This document shows, piece by piece, positions 17,301 to 25,876 of a DNA stretch of 64,000 nucleotides. This DNA comes from Asticcacaulis machinosus (GTDB lineage Bacteria; Pseudomonadota; Alphaproteobacteria; Caulobacterales; Caulobacteraceae). Position 1 is the stretch's first letter; every line of letters begins with the position of its first letter. The DNA lies in the NCBI RefSeq assembly GCF_028550435.1, contig NZ_JAQQKV010000001.1:496001-560000 (forward strand), read 5' to 3'. The position numbers were made by a program, and so were the translations under genes. A model generated the notes under the pieces. That model did not search any database and had not been told where the DNA came from. It saw only the letters and a list, made by a program, of their open reading frames with translations.

Positions 17301-18980
17301 TTACATATTTGGATAGTTCGGGCCACCCCCGCCTTCAGGCGTCACCCAAACAATATTTTGTGTCGGATCTTTGATGTCGCACGTCTTACAATGAACGCAA
17401 TTCTGGGCGTTGATCTGCAAGCGTGGTTTATTATCTTCCAATCCAACAATTTCATAAACCCCTGCCGGACAATAGCGTTGCGCAGGCTCCGCATACTTTG
17501 CCAGGTTGATGTCGATCGGCACGCGCTCATCTTTTAAGGTCAGATGAACCGGCTGATCTTCTTCGTGGTTTGTATTGGAAATGAAAACAGACGACAGTTT
17601 ATCAAAGCTTAAAACGCCGTCGGGCTTAGGATAAACTATCGGCTTGAACTCAGCCGCAGGCTTGAGCGACTGAGCGTCGGATTTTCCGTGTTTCAGGGTT
17701 CCCAGAACCGACATCCCGCCCAAAAATTTGGTGACGTGCATTTCCATACCGCCCAGCACCGTCCCCAAACCGGTGCCAAAGCGCGTCAAAATCGGCTTTA
17801 CATTACGCACCAGCTTGAGTTCTTTGGCGACGTCCGATTTGTCATAGGCAATTTGATAGGCCTCAAGGCTGCGATTGGCAGGCGCATTTGCCTCATCGGT
17901 CAGGGCCTTGAATGCAGCATCCGCGGCCAGAATGCCGGTTTTGATAGCGTTATGGCTGCCTTTGATGCGCGGCACATTAACAAAGCCCGCCCCATCTCCG
18001 ATAAGCAAGCCGCCCGGAAAATTCAGCTTTGGAACCGACTGAAAACCGCCTTCGGAGATGGCACGCGCGCCGTAAGAAATGCGCGTCCCACCTTCTAGGT
18101 GTTCACGTATAACCGGATGCTGTTTGAAGCGCTGAAACTCATCAAACGGCGACAGGTAAGGGTTCTGATAGTTCAAATGGACCACAAAGCCGATTGAGAC
18201 ATATTCCTCACCAAAGTGATACATGAACGATCCGCCGCCGGTCTTATCATCCAGCGGCCAACCCAAAGTATGCTGAACGTATCCGGGCTTATGCTTTGAT
18301 TTCGGAATCTTCCATAATTCCTTGAGCCCAATACCATATTTCTGAAAATCAGCACCTTTATCAAGTTCGTACTTTTTGATTAGCTGCTGCGACAGCGATC
18401 CCCGCACACCTTCGGCAAAGAAAGTATATTTCGCCCGTAATTCAAGGCCGGGCTGGAAATCCGGCTTGGGCTCGCCTTTGCGATCCAGACCAAAGACACC
18501 GGCGACCACACCGGCGACCGCGCCATCATCGTCGTAAAGCACTTCCGAGCACGCCATGCCGGGGTATATCTCAACGCCCAGCCCTTCGGCCTGTTCTGCC
18601 ATCCAGCGCGTCAGATTACCGAGAGACCCGATGAAACATCCGTGATTTTTCATGTAGCCTGGCATCGGCAGCCACGAAATATCCAGCGCCCCCTGCGGCC
18701 CCAGATAGATGAACCTATCCTCAGTCACCGCCGTTTCAAGCGGCGCGCCCATTGCCTTCCAGTCAGGGAAAAGCCTTTCCAGTCCCGCCGGATCCATAAC
18801 GGCGCCAGACAGAATATGCGCCCCGATTTCAGACCCCTTCTCCAGCAGAGCTACGCTGATCTCCGCCCCCGCTTTTTCTGCCTGCTGTTTAAGCCGGATT
18901 GCAGCCGAAAGGCCGGCCGGACCGCCACCTACGATCACGACATCATATTCCATGCTTTCGCGCTCTATCGTCTCAGCCAT
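17301..18980 (-). CDS. Electron transfer flavoprotein-ubiquinone oxidoreductase
   Basis: A 559-residue membrane-associated enzyme that passes electrons from ETF to ubiquinone. It has an N-terminal FAD motif VIVGGGPAGLSAAIRL and HILSGAVMDP. The C-terminal ferredoxin-like part has the four cysteines in CPAGVYE and NCVHCKTCDIKDPTQNI that ligate the 4Fe-4S cluster. The final GGGGPNYPNM is typical of the family. An alternative start is at MEYDVV (18953). It is usually linked to fatty acid and amino acid oxidation. Confidence 0.95.
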   Translation of the reverse strand: MAETIERESMEYDVVIVGGGPAGLSAAIRLKQQAEKAGAEISVALLEKGSEIGAHILSGAVMDPAGLERLFPDWKAMGAPLETAVTEDRFIYLGPQGALDISWLPMPGYMKNHGCFIGSLGNLTRWMAEQAEGLGVEIYPGMACSEVLYDDDGAVAGVVAGVFGLDRKGEPKPDFQPGLELRAKYTFFAEGVRGSLSQQLIKKYELDKGADFQKYGIGLKELWKIPKSKHKPGYVQHTLGWPLDDKTGGGSFMYHFGEEYVSIGFVVHLNYQNPYLSPFDEFQRFKQHPVIREHLEGGTRISYGARAISEGGFQSVPKLNFPGGLLIGDGAGFVNVPRIKGSHNAIKTGILAADAAFKALTDEANAPANRSLEAYQIAYDKSDVAKELKLVRNVKPILTRFGTGLGTVLGGMEMHVTKFLGGMSVLGTLKHGKSDAQSLKPAAEFKPIVYPKPDGVLSFDKLSSVFISNTNHEEDQPVHLTLKDERVPIDINLAKYAEPAQRYCPAGVYEIVGLEDNKPRLQINAQNCVHCKTCDIKDPTQNIVWVTPEGGGGPNYPNM

Positions 18981-19084
18981 ACCTTATTCGCCTCTTGCCA
19001 CACGCACTTAAGTTTTGATTCCCACATCAATTGCCACTAATGATGGGCACCGTCGAAACGCCTCATTCCCTATAGGGTTATTCT

Positions 19085-19954
19085 TTGTCCCTGTCTGCAC
19101 CCCCTCCTCATGCTTTTCATGACGCCATAAAGGCGCTGGAAAGCTATCTTGGCTTTTGGTCAGAACACGACATTGAAGAAACCTATGAAATCCAGCCTGT
19201 TAACAGAACACTCAACGAAAATAAATCAGGTTCGGCGTCCAGAGGCGCACCTAAAAAAGTTGCCGCGAACGTCAACAATCAGGTAACGCAAACTTCGCAT
19301 AACGTCAATCTGAATGCGCTGGTGCCGGAGAATCTGCGCCACTATGATCCTGACATTGCCCTCAATCAGGCACGACATCTGGCCAGTACAGCAACCTCCA
19401 CAGATGAACTCTACACCCATCTAGAAAAGTTTGAGGCGTTGCCACTACGTTATGAGGGTGGCAAAAGTCTGGTTAAAGGTCGCGGCAATCCAAATGCCCG
19501 CTTACTGATTATTGGCGATACACCTGATGCCGACGAAGATGATAGTGGCACGGCCTTTAGCGGCAAATCAGGAAAAATGCTCGATCAGATGGTGTCGCTG
19601 GCCGGATTAAGCGATCATTTTTATGCCCTGCCGGCTGTGTTCTGGCGACCAGCGGGTAATCGCCCCCTGACGGATTCGGACGCAGCCCTGATGTCGCCGT
19701 TTTTACATGGCTTCATCTCAATCATGAAACCGGATGTTGTTTGGCTCATGGGCCCGGCCGCCGTTAAGGTCGTGCTTGATCTGAACGACGGCATTCAGAA
19801 ATTGCGCGGAAAAGATCTTAGTTTCACGCCGCTTATCGGTGATCACAGCCCGATTTTACGTGCCAGTTTTCATCCATCCCTGTTGCTGAAACAGCCGATG
19901 GCCAAGGCATTGGTATGGCGTGATCTGCTGGAATTGTCCCAAAGACTTGCTTAA
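19085..19954 (+). CDS. Family-4-like uracil-DNA glycosylase lacking all cysteines
   Basis: A 289-residue protein with a poorly conserved N-terminal ~130 residues and a C-terminal UDG fold. Motif 1 is GDTPDADEDDSGTAFSGKSG, corresponding to GEAPGxxEDxxGxPFVGxAG in family 4. The region AVFWRPAGNRPLT matches the RPPgNR element, and motif 2 is SFHPSLLLK. Family-4 enzymes hold a 4Fe-4S cluster with four cysteines, yet this protein has none, so it must be cluster-free. The start is TTG at 19085, since a stop at 19073 blocks extension and no ATG is available. It may excise uracil or serve another role. A DinB or ImuB partner is not seen. Confidence 0.72.
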   Translation: MSLSAPPPHAFHDAIKALESYLGFWSEHDIEETYEIQPVNRTLNENKSGSASRGAPKKVAANVNNQVTQTSHNVNLNALVPENLRHYDPDIALNQARHLASTATSTDELYTHLEKFEALPLRYEGGKSLVKGRGNPNARLLIIGDTPDADEDDSGTAFSGKSGKMLDQMVSLAGLSDHFYALPAVFWRPAGNRPLTDSDAALMSPFLHGFISIMKPDVVWLMGPAAVKVVLDLNDGIQKLRGKDLSFTPLIGDHSPILRASFHPSLLLKQPMAKALVWRDLLELSQRLA

Positions 19955-20040
19955 CGCTTATTAATTCGGTACTTTAACGGCTTAGTTCTTTATGTAGCGC
20001 TGTGGCGCGAATTTCGGATACACCCTGACGGAGGGACATC

Positions 20041-21846
20041 TTGAGACTTGATCACAGCCCTGTTTATGTAAACACATTTGGGCGCAACCTTCGCAAATCC
20101 TTGTGGGCATCTGCATTTAGCCTGCTCACAACCTTATCGATTTGCACCATAGCGACAGCCGCCGAAACCCGCGATAAATCAGAACCCGTCGTTGCCACCC
20201 CTACGCAGCCTGTACCTTATCAGGCCATCTCAACCGCCCCGGCAAACGTTCCTAAATTGATTACCAAAGGCCAACCCGCTACCAGCAATATGACGCCGTG
20301 GGATGCTGATCTTTATGATCAGGCTTTCACCATGATTTCCCAAGGGGATTTTGAGGGGGCGCAGGGCAAAAGTTCGCAGATTGCCGACAAAACGCTTCAG
20401 GGGTATCTGGAATTTTACAAGCTTTTCAATGGTAATTACACATCATCCTATGGCGAACTGACAGCCTGGCTTGAGCGCTATTCCGACCTGCCCATGTCGA
20501 TGCGGGTCTGGTCTCTGGCCAAGCGCAAAAAGCCGGAAGGTGAAGTTGATCCGCCCTTACCCCTTCTGGCGAAAGCTTCAGGTAAAGCCGAGCCAGACTC
20601 GCTTCGCCTGGCCAGCCTAAATCCGGTAGCCGGCCTGAACGCCATGACGGCGATGTTTGATCGCCCCGCCCAAGAGGCAACTAAAACCAGCGGCAGTGTA
20701 AATCCAGACTCAAGCCTGACCCCCAAATCCGCCCGCTCGGCCTATAATAATAACCAACTCGAGCAGGCCGTAAAACTGGGTGTGCAGGTCGGGGATCGCT
20801 GGGTGGCCGGTTTGGCGTCCTATCGCCTGAAACGCTATGCCGAGGCTGAAAAACACTTCGATTTTGTCATCAACGACCCCAGCCAAAACGCCTGGAGCCA
20901 GTCGGGCGCCGCTTATTGGGCAGCACGTTCCGCCCTCATGCTTAATAAAAAAGACAATGCTGACGGTTATTTCCGTATAGCGGCGTCGTTCCCGTTCACA
21001 TTCTACGGTCTCGTAGCGGAGCAACGTCTGGGCATTGAACCGGCGGTGGTTCTAGCTAAAAAGGGGCTCCCCCCGGCGCTTAGTAACGATTCTCGCACTC
21101 TGGCGCTGACCCTGTCCGACGATTTTGAATGGACCAAAACGAACCCGCAAGCCAAACGCGTAACGACGCTCATGCAGATCGGCCGCACCAGCGATGCCCG
21201 TACGGAATTACAGGACGCCATTCAACGCGCTTCTGATGATACTATGCGTAATCACTGGCTGGCATTGGCCGCCTATCACAAGCTGTCGGTTTCAAAGCTT
21301 AAAAGCTCGGACCGCTTGTTTGATTCTTCGTCTTACCTTCAACCCGATTTCAAACCCAAAGGCGGCTTTGAGATTGATAAGGCGCTGGTCTTTGCCATCG
21401 CCCGCAAGGAGAGCAAGTTCAACCCTAAGGCTCAGAGCTATGCAGGGGCTTACGGCTTAATGCAATTGATGCCTGCAACAGCCGCTTTGGTTACCGGGGA
21501 TAAAAAGCTACTCACCAAACCTGCTGACCTACTTGATCCGGAAACTAATCTGACCATAGGTCAGCAATATATTCAGCGTCTTCTGGCCGCCAAACCTATT
21601 GGCGGCGACATTTTGCGCGCGGTTGCCGCCTATAATGCCGGCCCCCGTCCGGTTCAGGATGCCGTCAATGCGCTGGGCCCGGATGCCGACGCCCTGCTCA
21701 TTATGGAATCGATACCAGTTGCTCAGACCCGGCAATATGTCGAAGAGGTCGTAGCCGCGTACTGGATCTATAGCCACCTGATGGGCGAAACACCCGCCAG
21801 CCTTAAACACGCCGCCAAGGACGCCCGCGCCATAAGCCTGAACTAG
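20041..21846 (+). CDS. Soluble lytic murein transglycosylase (SLT family)
   Basis: A 601-residue exported murein-cleaving enzyme. A signal peptide (SLWASAFSLLTTLSICTIATAA) is followed by a superhelical region of about 380 residues. The C-terminal SLT domain has the catalytic glutamate in ARKESKFNP, then GAYGLMQLMPATA and AAYNAGP. It would cleave the MurNAc-GlcNAc bond to form anhydromuropeptides in the periplasm. The start is TTG with GGAGGG about 6 bases upstream. The last 4 bases overlap the convergent glycosyltransferase gene. Confidence 0.92.
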   Translation: MRLDHSPVYVNTFGRNLRKSLWASAFSLLTTLSICTIATAAETRDKSEPVVATPTQPVPYQAISTAPANVPKLITKGQPATSNMTPWDADLYDQAFTMISQGDFEGAQGKSSQIADKTLQGYLEFYKLFNGNYTSSYGELTAWLERYSDLPMSMRVWSLAKRKKPEGEVDPPLPLLAKASGKAEPDSLRLASLNPVAGLNAMTAMFDRPAQEATKTSGSVNPDSSLTPKSARSAYNNNQLEQAVKLGVQVGDRWVAGLASYRLKRYAEAEKHFDFVINDPSQNAWSQSGAAYWAARSALMLNKKDNADGYFRIAASFPFTFYGLVAEQRLGIEPAVVLAKKGLPPALSNDSRTLALTLSDDFEWTKTNPQAKRVTTLMQIGRTSDARTELQDAIQRASDDTMRNHWLALAAYHKLSVSKLKSSDRLFDSSSYLQPDFKPKGGFEIDKALVFAIARKESKFNPKAQSYAGAYGLMQLMPATAALVTGDKKLLTKPADLLDPETNLTIGQQYIQRLLAAKPIGGDILRAVAAYNAGPRPVQDAVNALGPDADALLIMESIPVAQTRQYVEEVVAAYWIYSHLMGETPASLKHAAKDARAISLN

Positions 21847-22511
21847 GCTTTTTTGGGTGGCTTTGGCGGAAACCCCAGCAGATAGGCTATAAAGCTTAAT
21901 CCCTTGCCGATCTGGGAAAATGCCCAACCTTTGCGCTTAAAGCGCTCACCACTGGTGATTAGCGGCGTCGATATGGCTCTAAGCCGCGCCCGTCCCAGAG
22001 ACAGATCCATACTCAGAGCTTCGTAAGCCGCCTGATCCTTGTAGCCACCGACCGCATCATAGAGCGCGCGTGACATAAACAGTCCGTGATCACCGGAGGG
22101 TGCCCCAAACCAGCGCGCCCGAAACGCCAGCGCCTCGGCCCAGAATGCCGCCAGCCAGGACGGATCATCAAAGGTCAGCCGAAAATAGCCCGCCCTCTGC
22201 GGGTACTGGCGCATGTGCAGGTGTATCTGATCCATCCACCCTTCACCCAATTGCGAATCCGAGTGCAGGATCAACAGCCAGTCTCCCCGCGCCTCCCGGC
22301 AGCCCTGCCACAGTTGCAGGCCCCGGCTGGCATCGGCATGAACGATGCGGCAGCCGGTAGAATCGGCAATCTCCAAGGTCGCATCGGTCGAGCCGCCATC
22401 GACCACAATAACTTCTTTGATCAGCCCCTCAACGACCCCCGGCACCAGCGCACTTAAAGTGCGCACCAGCGAATCTTCGGCATCGATCGTGGGGATAATG
22501 ACCGATATCAT
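21843..22511 (-). CDS. Family 2 glycosyltransferase
   Basis: A 222-residue GT-A enzyme resembling the TIGR04283 family. It begins SVIIPTIDAEDSL, has VIVVDGGSTDAT for nucleotide-sugar binding and LILHSDSQLGEGW in place of the usual LHADT. The acceptor is unknown. ATG at 22511 overlaps the TGA of the upstream methyltransferase as ATGA, which favours this start over the longer frame to 22550. The C-terminus has a hydrophobic stretch ending in PPKPPKKA. Confidence 0.8.
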   Translation of the reverse strand: MISVIIPTIDAEDSLVRTLSALVPGVVEGLIKEVIVVDGGSTDATLEIADSTGCRIVHADASRGLQLWQGCREARGDWLLILHSDSQLGEGWMDQIHLHMRQYPQRAGYFRLTFDDPSWLAAFWAEALAFRARWFGAPSGDHGLFMSRALYDAVGGYKDQAAYEALSMDLSLGRARLRAISTPLITSGERFKRKGWAFSQIGKGLSFIAYLLGFPPKPPKKA

Positions 22512-23761
22512 CGTGACAATACTCCGATCACCTCGACATGACCCGACCATAGAAACTGATCAATCGGCGTAACGCTATCAAGCGTAAACCCAGCATCGCG
22601 AAGTATGCGGACATCGCGAATAAAGGTCTGCGGGTTACAACTGACCGCCACGACCCGTTTGACGGATGACAGGGCAATCTCACGGGCCTGCTCTTCGGCC
22701 CCTGCGCGCGGCGGATCAAAGACAATAGCGTCAAACCCGTTCATTTCGACTGCCAGCATCGGCCGCCGATAGAGATCACGCACCTCAGCCGTTATGGTCT
22801 TAAGACCATTCACCCGCCCCATAGCCGACTTTAGCGCCCCCACGGCACCGGCGGCCCCGTCAGCCGCATAGACCACCGCCTGCTCGGCCAGCGGAAAAGT
22901 AAAGGTACCCGACCCGCAAAACAGATCAGCCACCTTCTTTGCGCCCGCCACAGCCTGCGTGACCAGACGCACCATGTCGGCTTCTGACTTTGGACTGGCC
23001 TGAAGGAATGGCCCAAACGGCAGATCGACCATCGCCCGCCCAAAGCGCACCTGCGGTGATCTGGCCATATATTGAATTTCATCGGACAGGGTAACGCGCG
23101 CAAAATCAGCCGCCGATGCCGTCATAGCAATCTGCATCCGCCCGTCCGCGCTCAAACCACCGCTTTTGCTGCGCTCTACGCCGCGAATGTCGATATCGAG
23201 CCCCGTCTCAGAGACCGTTACATTCAAAATGGGGGCTGACTTGGGATGCTCGAACAGCGCCTGCGCCAGTTCGGTCAGATGCGGAAGTGCGGCCACAATA
23301 CGCGGATCAGCCACCGGGCATTCTTCGATACGCACCTGATCCCAGGACTTGCGCATCTTAAAACCCAGTTCGACACGAAACGTACCTTTGGGCCCGTTGA
23401 TGCGTTTGGCATGAAGTCCTACGCGTCTGCGGGTATGGGCCGGCGTAGTCAGTATGGGCTCTACCTGGGTTTCCAGACCAGCCTTCGTTAGCATGGATGC
23501 CACCAGATCATGCTTCCACGCACTGTAGGCCGCCATATCCCAGTGCTGAAGCGCGCAGCCCCCGCAACGGCTGAAATGGCGGCAAGGGGGCGCCACACGG
23601 TCGGGACTGGGGGTGAGCACCTCGATCAGATCGGCGCGGTCCTTGTGGATGTCAGCCCGCACTTCTTCGCCCGGAAGAGTGAGCGGCACAAACACCCCAT
23701 CGGCGGTGATGCCGTCGCCCTGAAACCCTATATGGGCAATCGATAAGGTGTGTTGCGCCAT
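22508..23761 (-). CDS. TrmA/RlmD-family RNA (uracil-5)-methyltransferase
   Basis: A 417-residue SAM-dependent enzyme that methylates C5 of a uridine, probably in 23S rRNA as in RlmC/RlmD. An N-terminal TRAM-like barrel (HIGFQGDGITADGVFVPLTLPGEEV) precedes the iron-sulfur cysteines CRHFSRCGGCALQHW. The SAM site is VADLFCGSGTFTFPL, and the catalytic cysteine is in VVAVSCNPQTFIRD. The frame is open to 23836, but ATG 23761 gives the usual N-terminus. The exact target base cannot be assigned. Confidence 0.88.
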   Translation of the reverse strand: MAQHTLSIAHIGFQGDGITADGVFVPLTLPGEEVRADIHKDRADLIEVLTPSPDRVAPPCRHFSRCGGCALQHWDMAAYSAWKHDLVASMLTKAGLETQVEPILTTPAHTRRRVGLHAKRINGPKGTFRVELGFKMRKSWDQVRIEECPVADPRIVAALPHLTELAQALFEHPKSAPILNVTVSETGLDIDIRGVERSKSGGLSADGRMQIAMTASAADFARVTLSDEIQYMARSPQVRFGRAMVDLPFGPFLQASPKSEADMVRLVTQAVAGAKKVADLFCGSGTFTFPLAEQAVVYAADGAAGAVGALKSAMGRVNGLKTITAEVRDLYRRPMLAVEMNGFDAIVFDPPRAGAEEQAREIALSSVKRVVAVSCNPQTFIRDVRILRDAGFTLDSVTPIDQFLWSGHVEVIGVLSR

Positions 23762-24075
23762 AGGCTTTGAACTCAAACTGACGTGAAGGAGGCTCCTCAT
23801 AGGGCCTAAGCGAGGATTTGAGAAGGGCTGGCGCAATTTAGGCCGGGTTTAGTCGCGAAATATCTGCATTAATTTTACCGGCCACCAAATGCGCTTCACT
23901 CAAAAACCACATAAACATATGATTTTATGAAATAATTCTAAGATTATATATTTTGAATGTGAACGAAAATGAACAAACCTCTCAAATCCCGTTCATGTTG
24001 GCAGGCTTATAAAGGTTCTCAACAACGGTGATGAAGTTTTTCACCACCGGTTTTCAAAGGTTAAAGGAGCAAACC
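23762..24075. other. Divergent intergenic region with 5' UTR hairpin
   Basis: This 314-base AT-rich gap separates the methyltransferase from the glycine-zipper gene. Visible features are the inverted repeat ATGAAC ... GTTCAT (16-base spacer) near 23970-23997, a TATAAAG at about 24009, and a hairpin at 24026-24049 with CGGTG/CACCG and TGAA/TTCA pairs. The gene's AAAGGAG ribosome binding site follows. No other coding frame is convincing. Confidence 0.5.
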
Positions 24076-24528
24076 ATGTTGAAGATGAGCAAAACCAATA
24101 AGATCGCTTTGTCGGCTCTGGCCGCCGCCGCCATGATCACCACCGTCGCCGCCCCTGTGAGCGCTTCGGCCCGCGACCGTTACAACACCTGCTCGGTCGA
24201 CCGCTCAAACGGTAAGGCCAATGGCGCCATTATCGGTGCGGTTGCTGGTGCGGCTCTGGGTAACGGCGTGTCTGCCCGTAACGCCAAGACCGAAGGTACG
24301 ATTTTGGGCGCCGTCCTTGGTGCCGCCGTCGGTTCGCAGGTCGGTAAAAACAGCGCCGATTGTGATCCGCGCTACACCAATGCCTACCAAAACAATGGCT
24401 ATGGCCGCCCACGTTATGAATACCGCCAAACCGGCTATGGTCACGATCGCTACGACCGCAATGACCGTTACGATGATCGCCGTGATCATCATGACGACCG
24501 CTACGACCGCCGCAGCGACCGCTGGTAA
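24076..24528 (+). CDS. Glycine-zipper 2TM-like exported protein with charged tail
   Basis: A 150-residue protein with a signal peptide ending near VSASA-RD. Two glycine-zipper segments follow: ANGAIIGAVAGAALGNG and EGTILGAVLGAAVGSQVG. The C-terminal ~40 residues are dominated by Asp, Arg, His and Tyr in repeated DRYDR-like units. Such proteins are envelope components, often stress-induced. AAAGGAG precedes the ATG at 24076; this choice starts the signal peptide correctly, and the upstream ATGs lack that. The partner is unknown. Confidence 0.72.
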   Translation: MLKMSKTNKIALSALAAAAMITTVAAPVSASARDRYNTCSVDRSNGKANGAIIGAVAGAALGNGVSARNAKTEGTILGAVLGAAVGSQVGKNSADCDPRYTNAYQNNGYGRPRYEYRQTGYGHDRYDRNDRYDDRRDHHDDRYDRRSDRW

Positions 24529-24595
24529 TGGATAAGGTTCGGGGATCGGCGTCCCGCTCCTCCCCTTATCCCCTCCGGTTTCCGGGCCTTACCCC

Positions 24596-24630
24596 CACCC
24601 TCTGCGCATTCGTGCAGAGGGTGATTTTTT
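24596..24630 (+). terminator. Intrinsic terminator after the glycine-zipper gene
   Basis: Perfect 10-bp arms CACCCTCTGC (24596-24605) and GCAGAGGGTG (24614-24623) are followed by ATTTTTT. The T-run overlaps the stop codon of the convergent glycosyltransferase. Confidence 0.88.
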
Positions 24631-25792
24631 AGACGCCCTTCTTGCGATTCCAGGCGAACGCCTTGGCACCCCAATAGTTCCAAACACCACTTAAAAGTGC
24701 AGCACTGACGCCTGCGGCGAACCAGTGAACACCCAGGTAATCCTTCAGCAGAATAGCGACCCCAAGGCTCAACAACGCTCCTATGCTGCATGCAAAATAG
24801 AACCCGATCAAGCCAGTGATCATGGGCCATCCGCTCAGTCGTTTATCGCGGAAGGTAATGATATTATTGATATAAAAATTCCAGGTCATGGACAACCATA
24901 TGGCCAGACCATAATTAATAATGTCGTCGAACCGAACCTGATAACGATAAAGAGACATTCCGCCTTCCACGCGCGTTATGGCATGGCTTAAGGCCAGCAT
25001 CAAAGCATAGACGAATACGCCCGAAACACCGACCACACCGAACAACACAAATCGCGCGGATAGGAATCCGTTAGTCGCCTTTTCTATCAGGAGGGCCGCG
25101 AGATCCAGAACAACCCGCAGATCAAGCTTAGATTCACCGCCCTGTCGTTGACGAAGGGAAGCCTTAACCTCGCCAAATTTCGGACGGATAGAGGTCGACG
25201 CCACCAGATCAACAAGGATTTTAAATCCAACCCCCGTCAGCTTGGGGCGCGCATTGAGGTACCACTCACGCGTCATGATGAAGCAACCGCTTAACGGATC
25301 AGTCAAAGGTGCCTTCAGTACCAATCCTGAGACAGCCGTTGCAGCCTTTGACCCCAGATCACGGAACCAGCTCAACCCGGTATCAGCATCGCCCAGATAA
25401 CGCGAAACACACATCAGGTCTTTTTTCTCAGACATAATCTTGTCGGCCATTTCACGGATAGCCTTTGGGTCATGCTGACCATCGCCGTCCATCACCCCAA
25501 GATAGCGCCCGCGGGCATGGTCCCAGCCCATAATCGCTGCTGATGACAAACCACGCTCATTGTAGCGAACATGCAGATGAACACGCGGGTTCGTCTTGGC
25601 CAGATCGAGAACTTCGGATTGGGTCTGATCCTTAGAGTCATCGTCAAGGACGATTATCTCGTAATCGATGCCGGCCAGAGCGTCACAAATCTCCGTGACA
25701 ACACTGCGTATAGCGGCCCCTTCGTTAAGGGTGCAGATAATCATGCTGAGATCAGGTGCGCCGGGCCCTGCCTTGGTATCAACGTCCGACAA
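24629..25792 (-). CDS. DPM1-like glycosyltransferase fused to GtrA
   Basis: A 387-residue fusion. The N-terminal ~240 residues form a family-2 glycosyltransferase of the polyprenyl-phosphate mannose/glucose synthase type: MIICTLNEGAAI, IIVLDDDSKDQT, NERGLSSAAIMGW and VMDGDGQHDP. The C-terminal ~140 residues are a four-helix GtrA domain (RFVLFGVVGVSGVFVYAL, then helices ending WNYWGAKAF). GtrA-like domains help flip or position lipid-linked sugars. The predicted product is a polyprenyl-phosphate sugar. Divergent neighbours at 25877-29719 look like GT-C enzymes that use such donors. Confidence 0.85.
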   Translation of the reverse strand: MSDVDTKAGPGAPDLSMIICTLNEGAAIRSVVTEICDALAGIDYEIIVLDDDSKDQTQSEVLDLAKTNPRVHLHVRYNERGLSSAAIMGWDHARGRYLGVMDGDGQHDPKAIREMADKIMSEKKDLMCVSRYLGDADTGLSWFRDLGSKAATAVSGLVLKAPLTDPLSGCFIMTREWYLNARPKLTGVGFKILVDLVASTSIRPKFGEVKASLRQRQGGESKLDLRVVLDLAALLIEKATNGFLSARFVLFGVVGVSGVFVYALMLALSHAITRVEGGMSLYRYQVRFDDIINYGLAIWLSMTWNFYINNIITFRDKRLSGWPMITGLIGFYFACSIGALLSLGVAILLKDYLGVHWFAAGVSAALLSGVWNYWGAKAFAWNRKKGV

Positions 25793-25876
25793 AAAAAACT
25801 CCTGATTTAGCTAATTCTTCGTAAAAATGCCTATGGCCTGCTATAGCGGCAAGATAATGTCCCGCCAATAGGGGTC

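Noticed and set aside
19947-19965. TTAACGCTTATTAA as a CtrA binding site
   Set aside because: The two TTAA halves are 6 bases apart rather than 7, and it overlaps the end of the glycosylase gene.
23970-23997. GAAC ... CGTT spacing resembling a general-stress (EcfG) promoter before the glycine-zipper gene
   Set aside because: The first base of GGAAC is T and the spacer is 15 bases, shorter than the usual 16-17, so the match is too weak to call.
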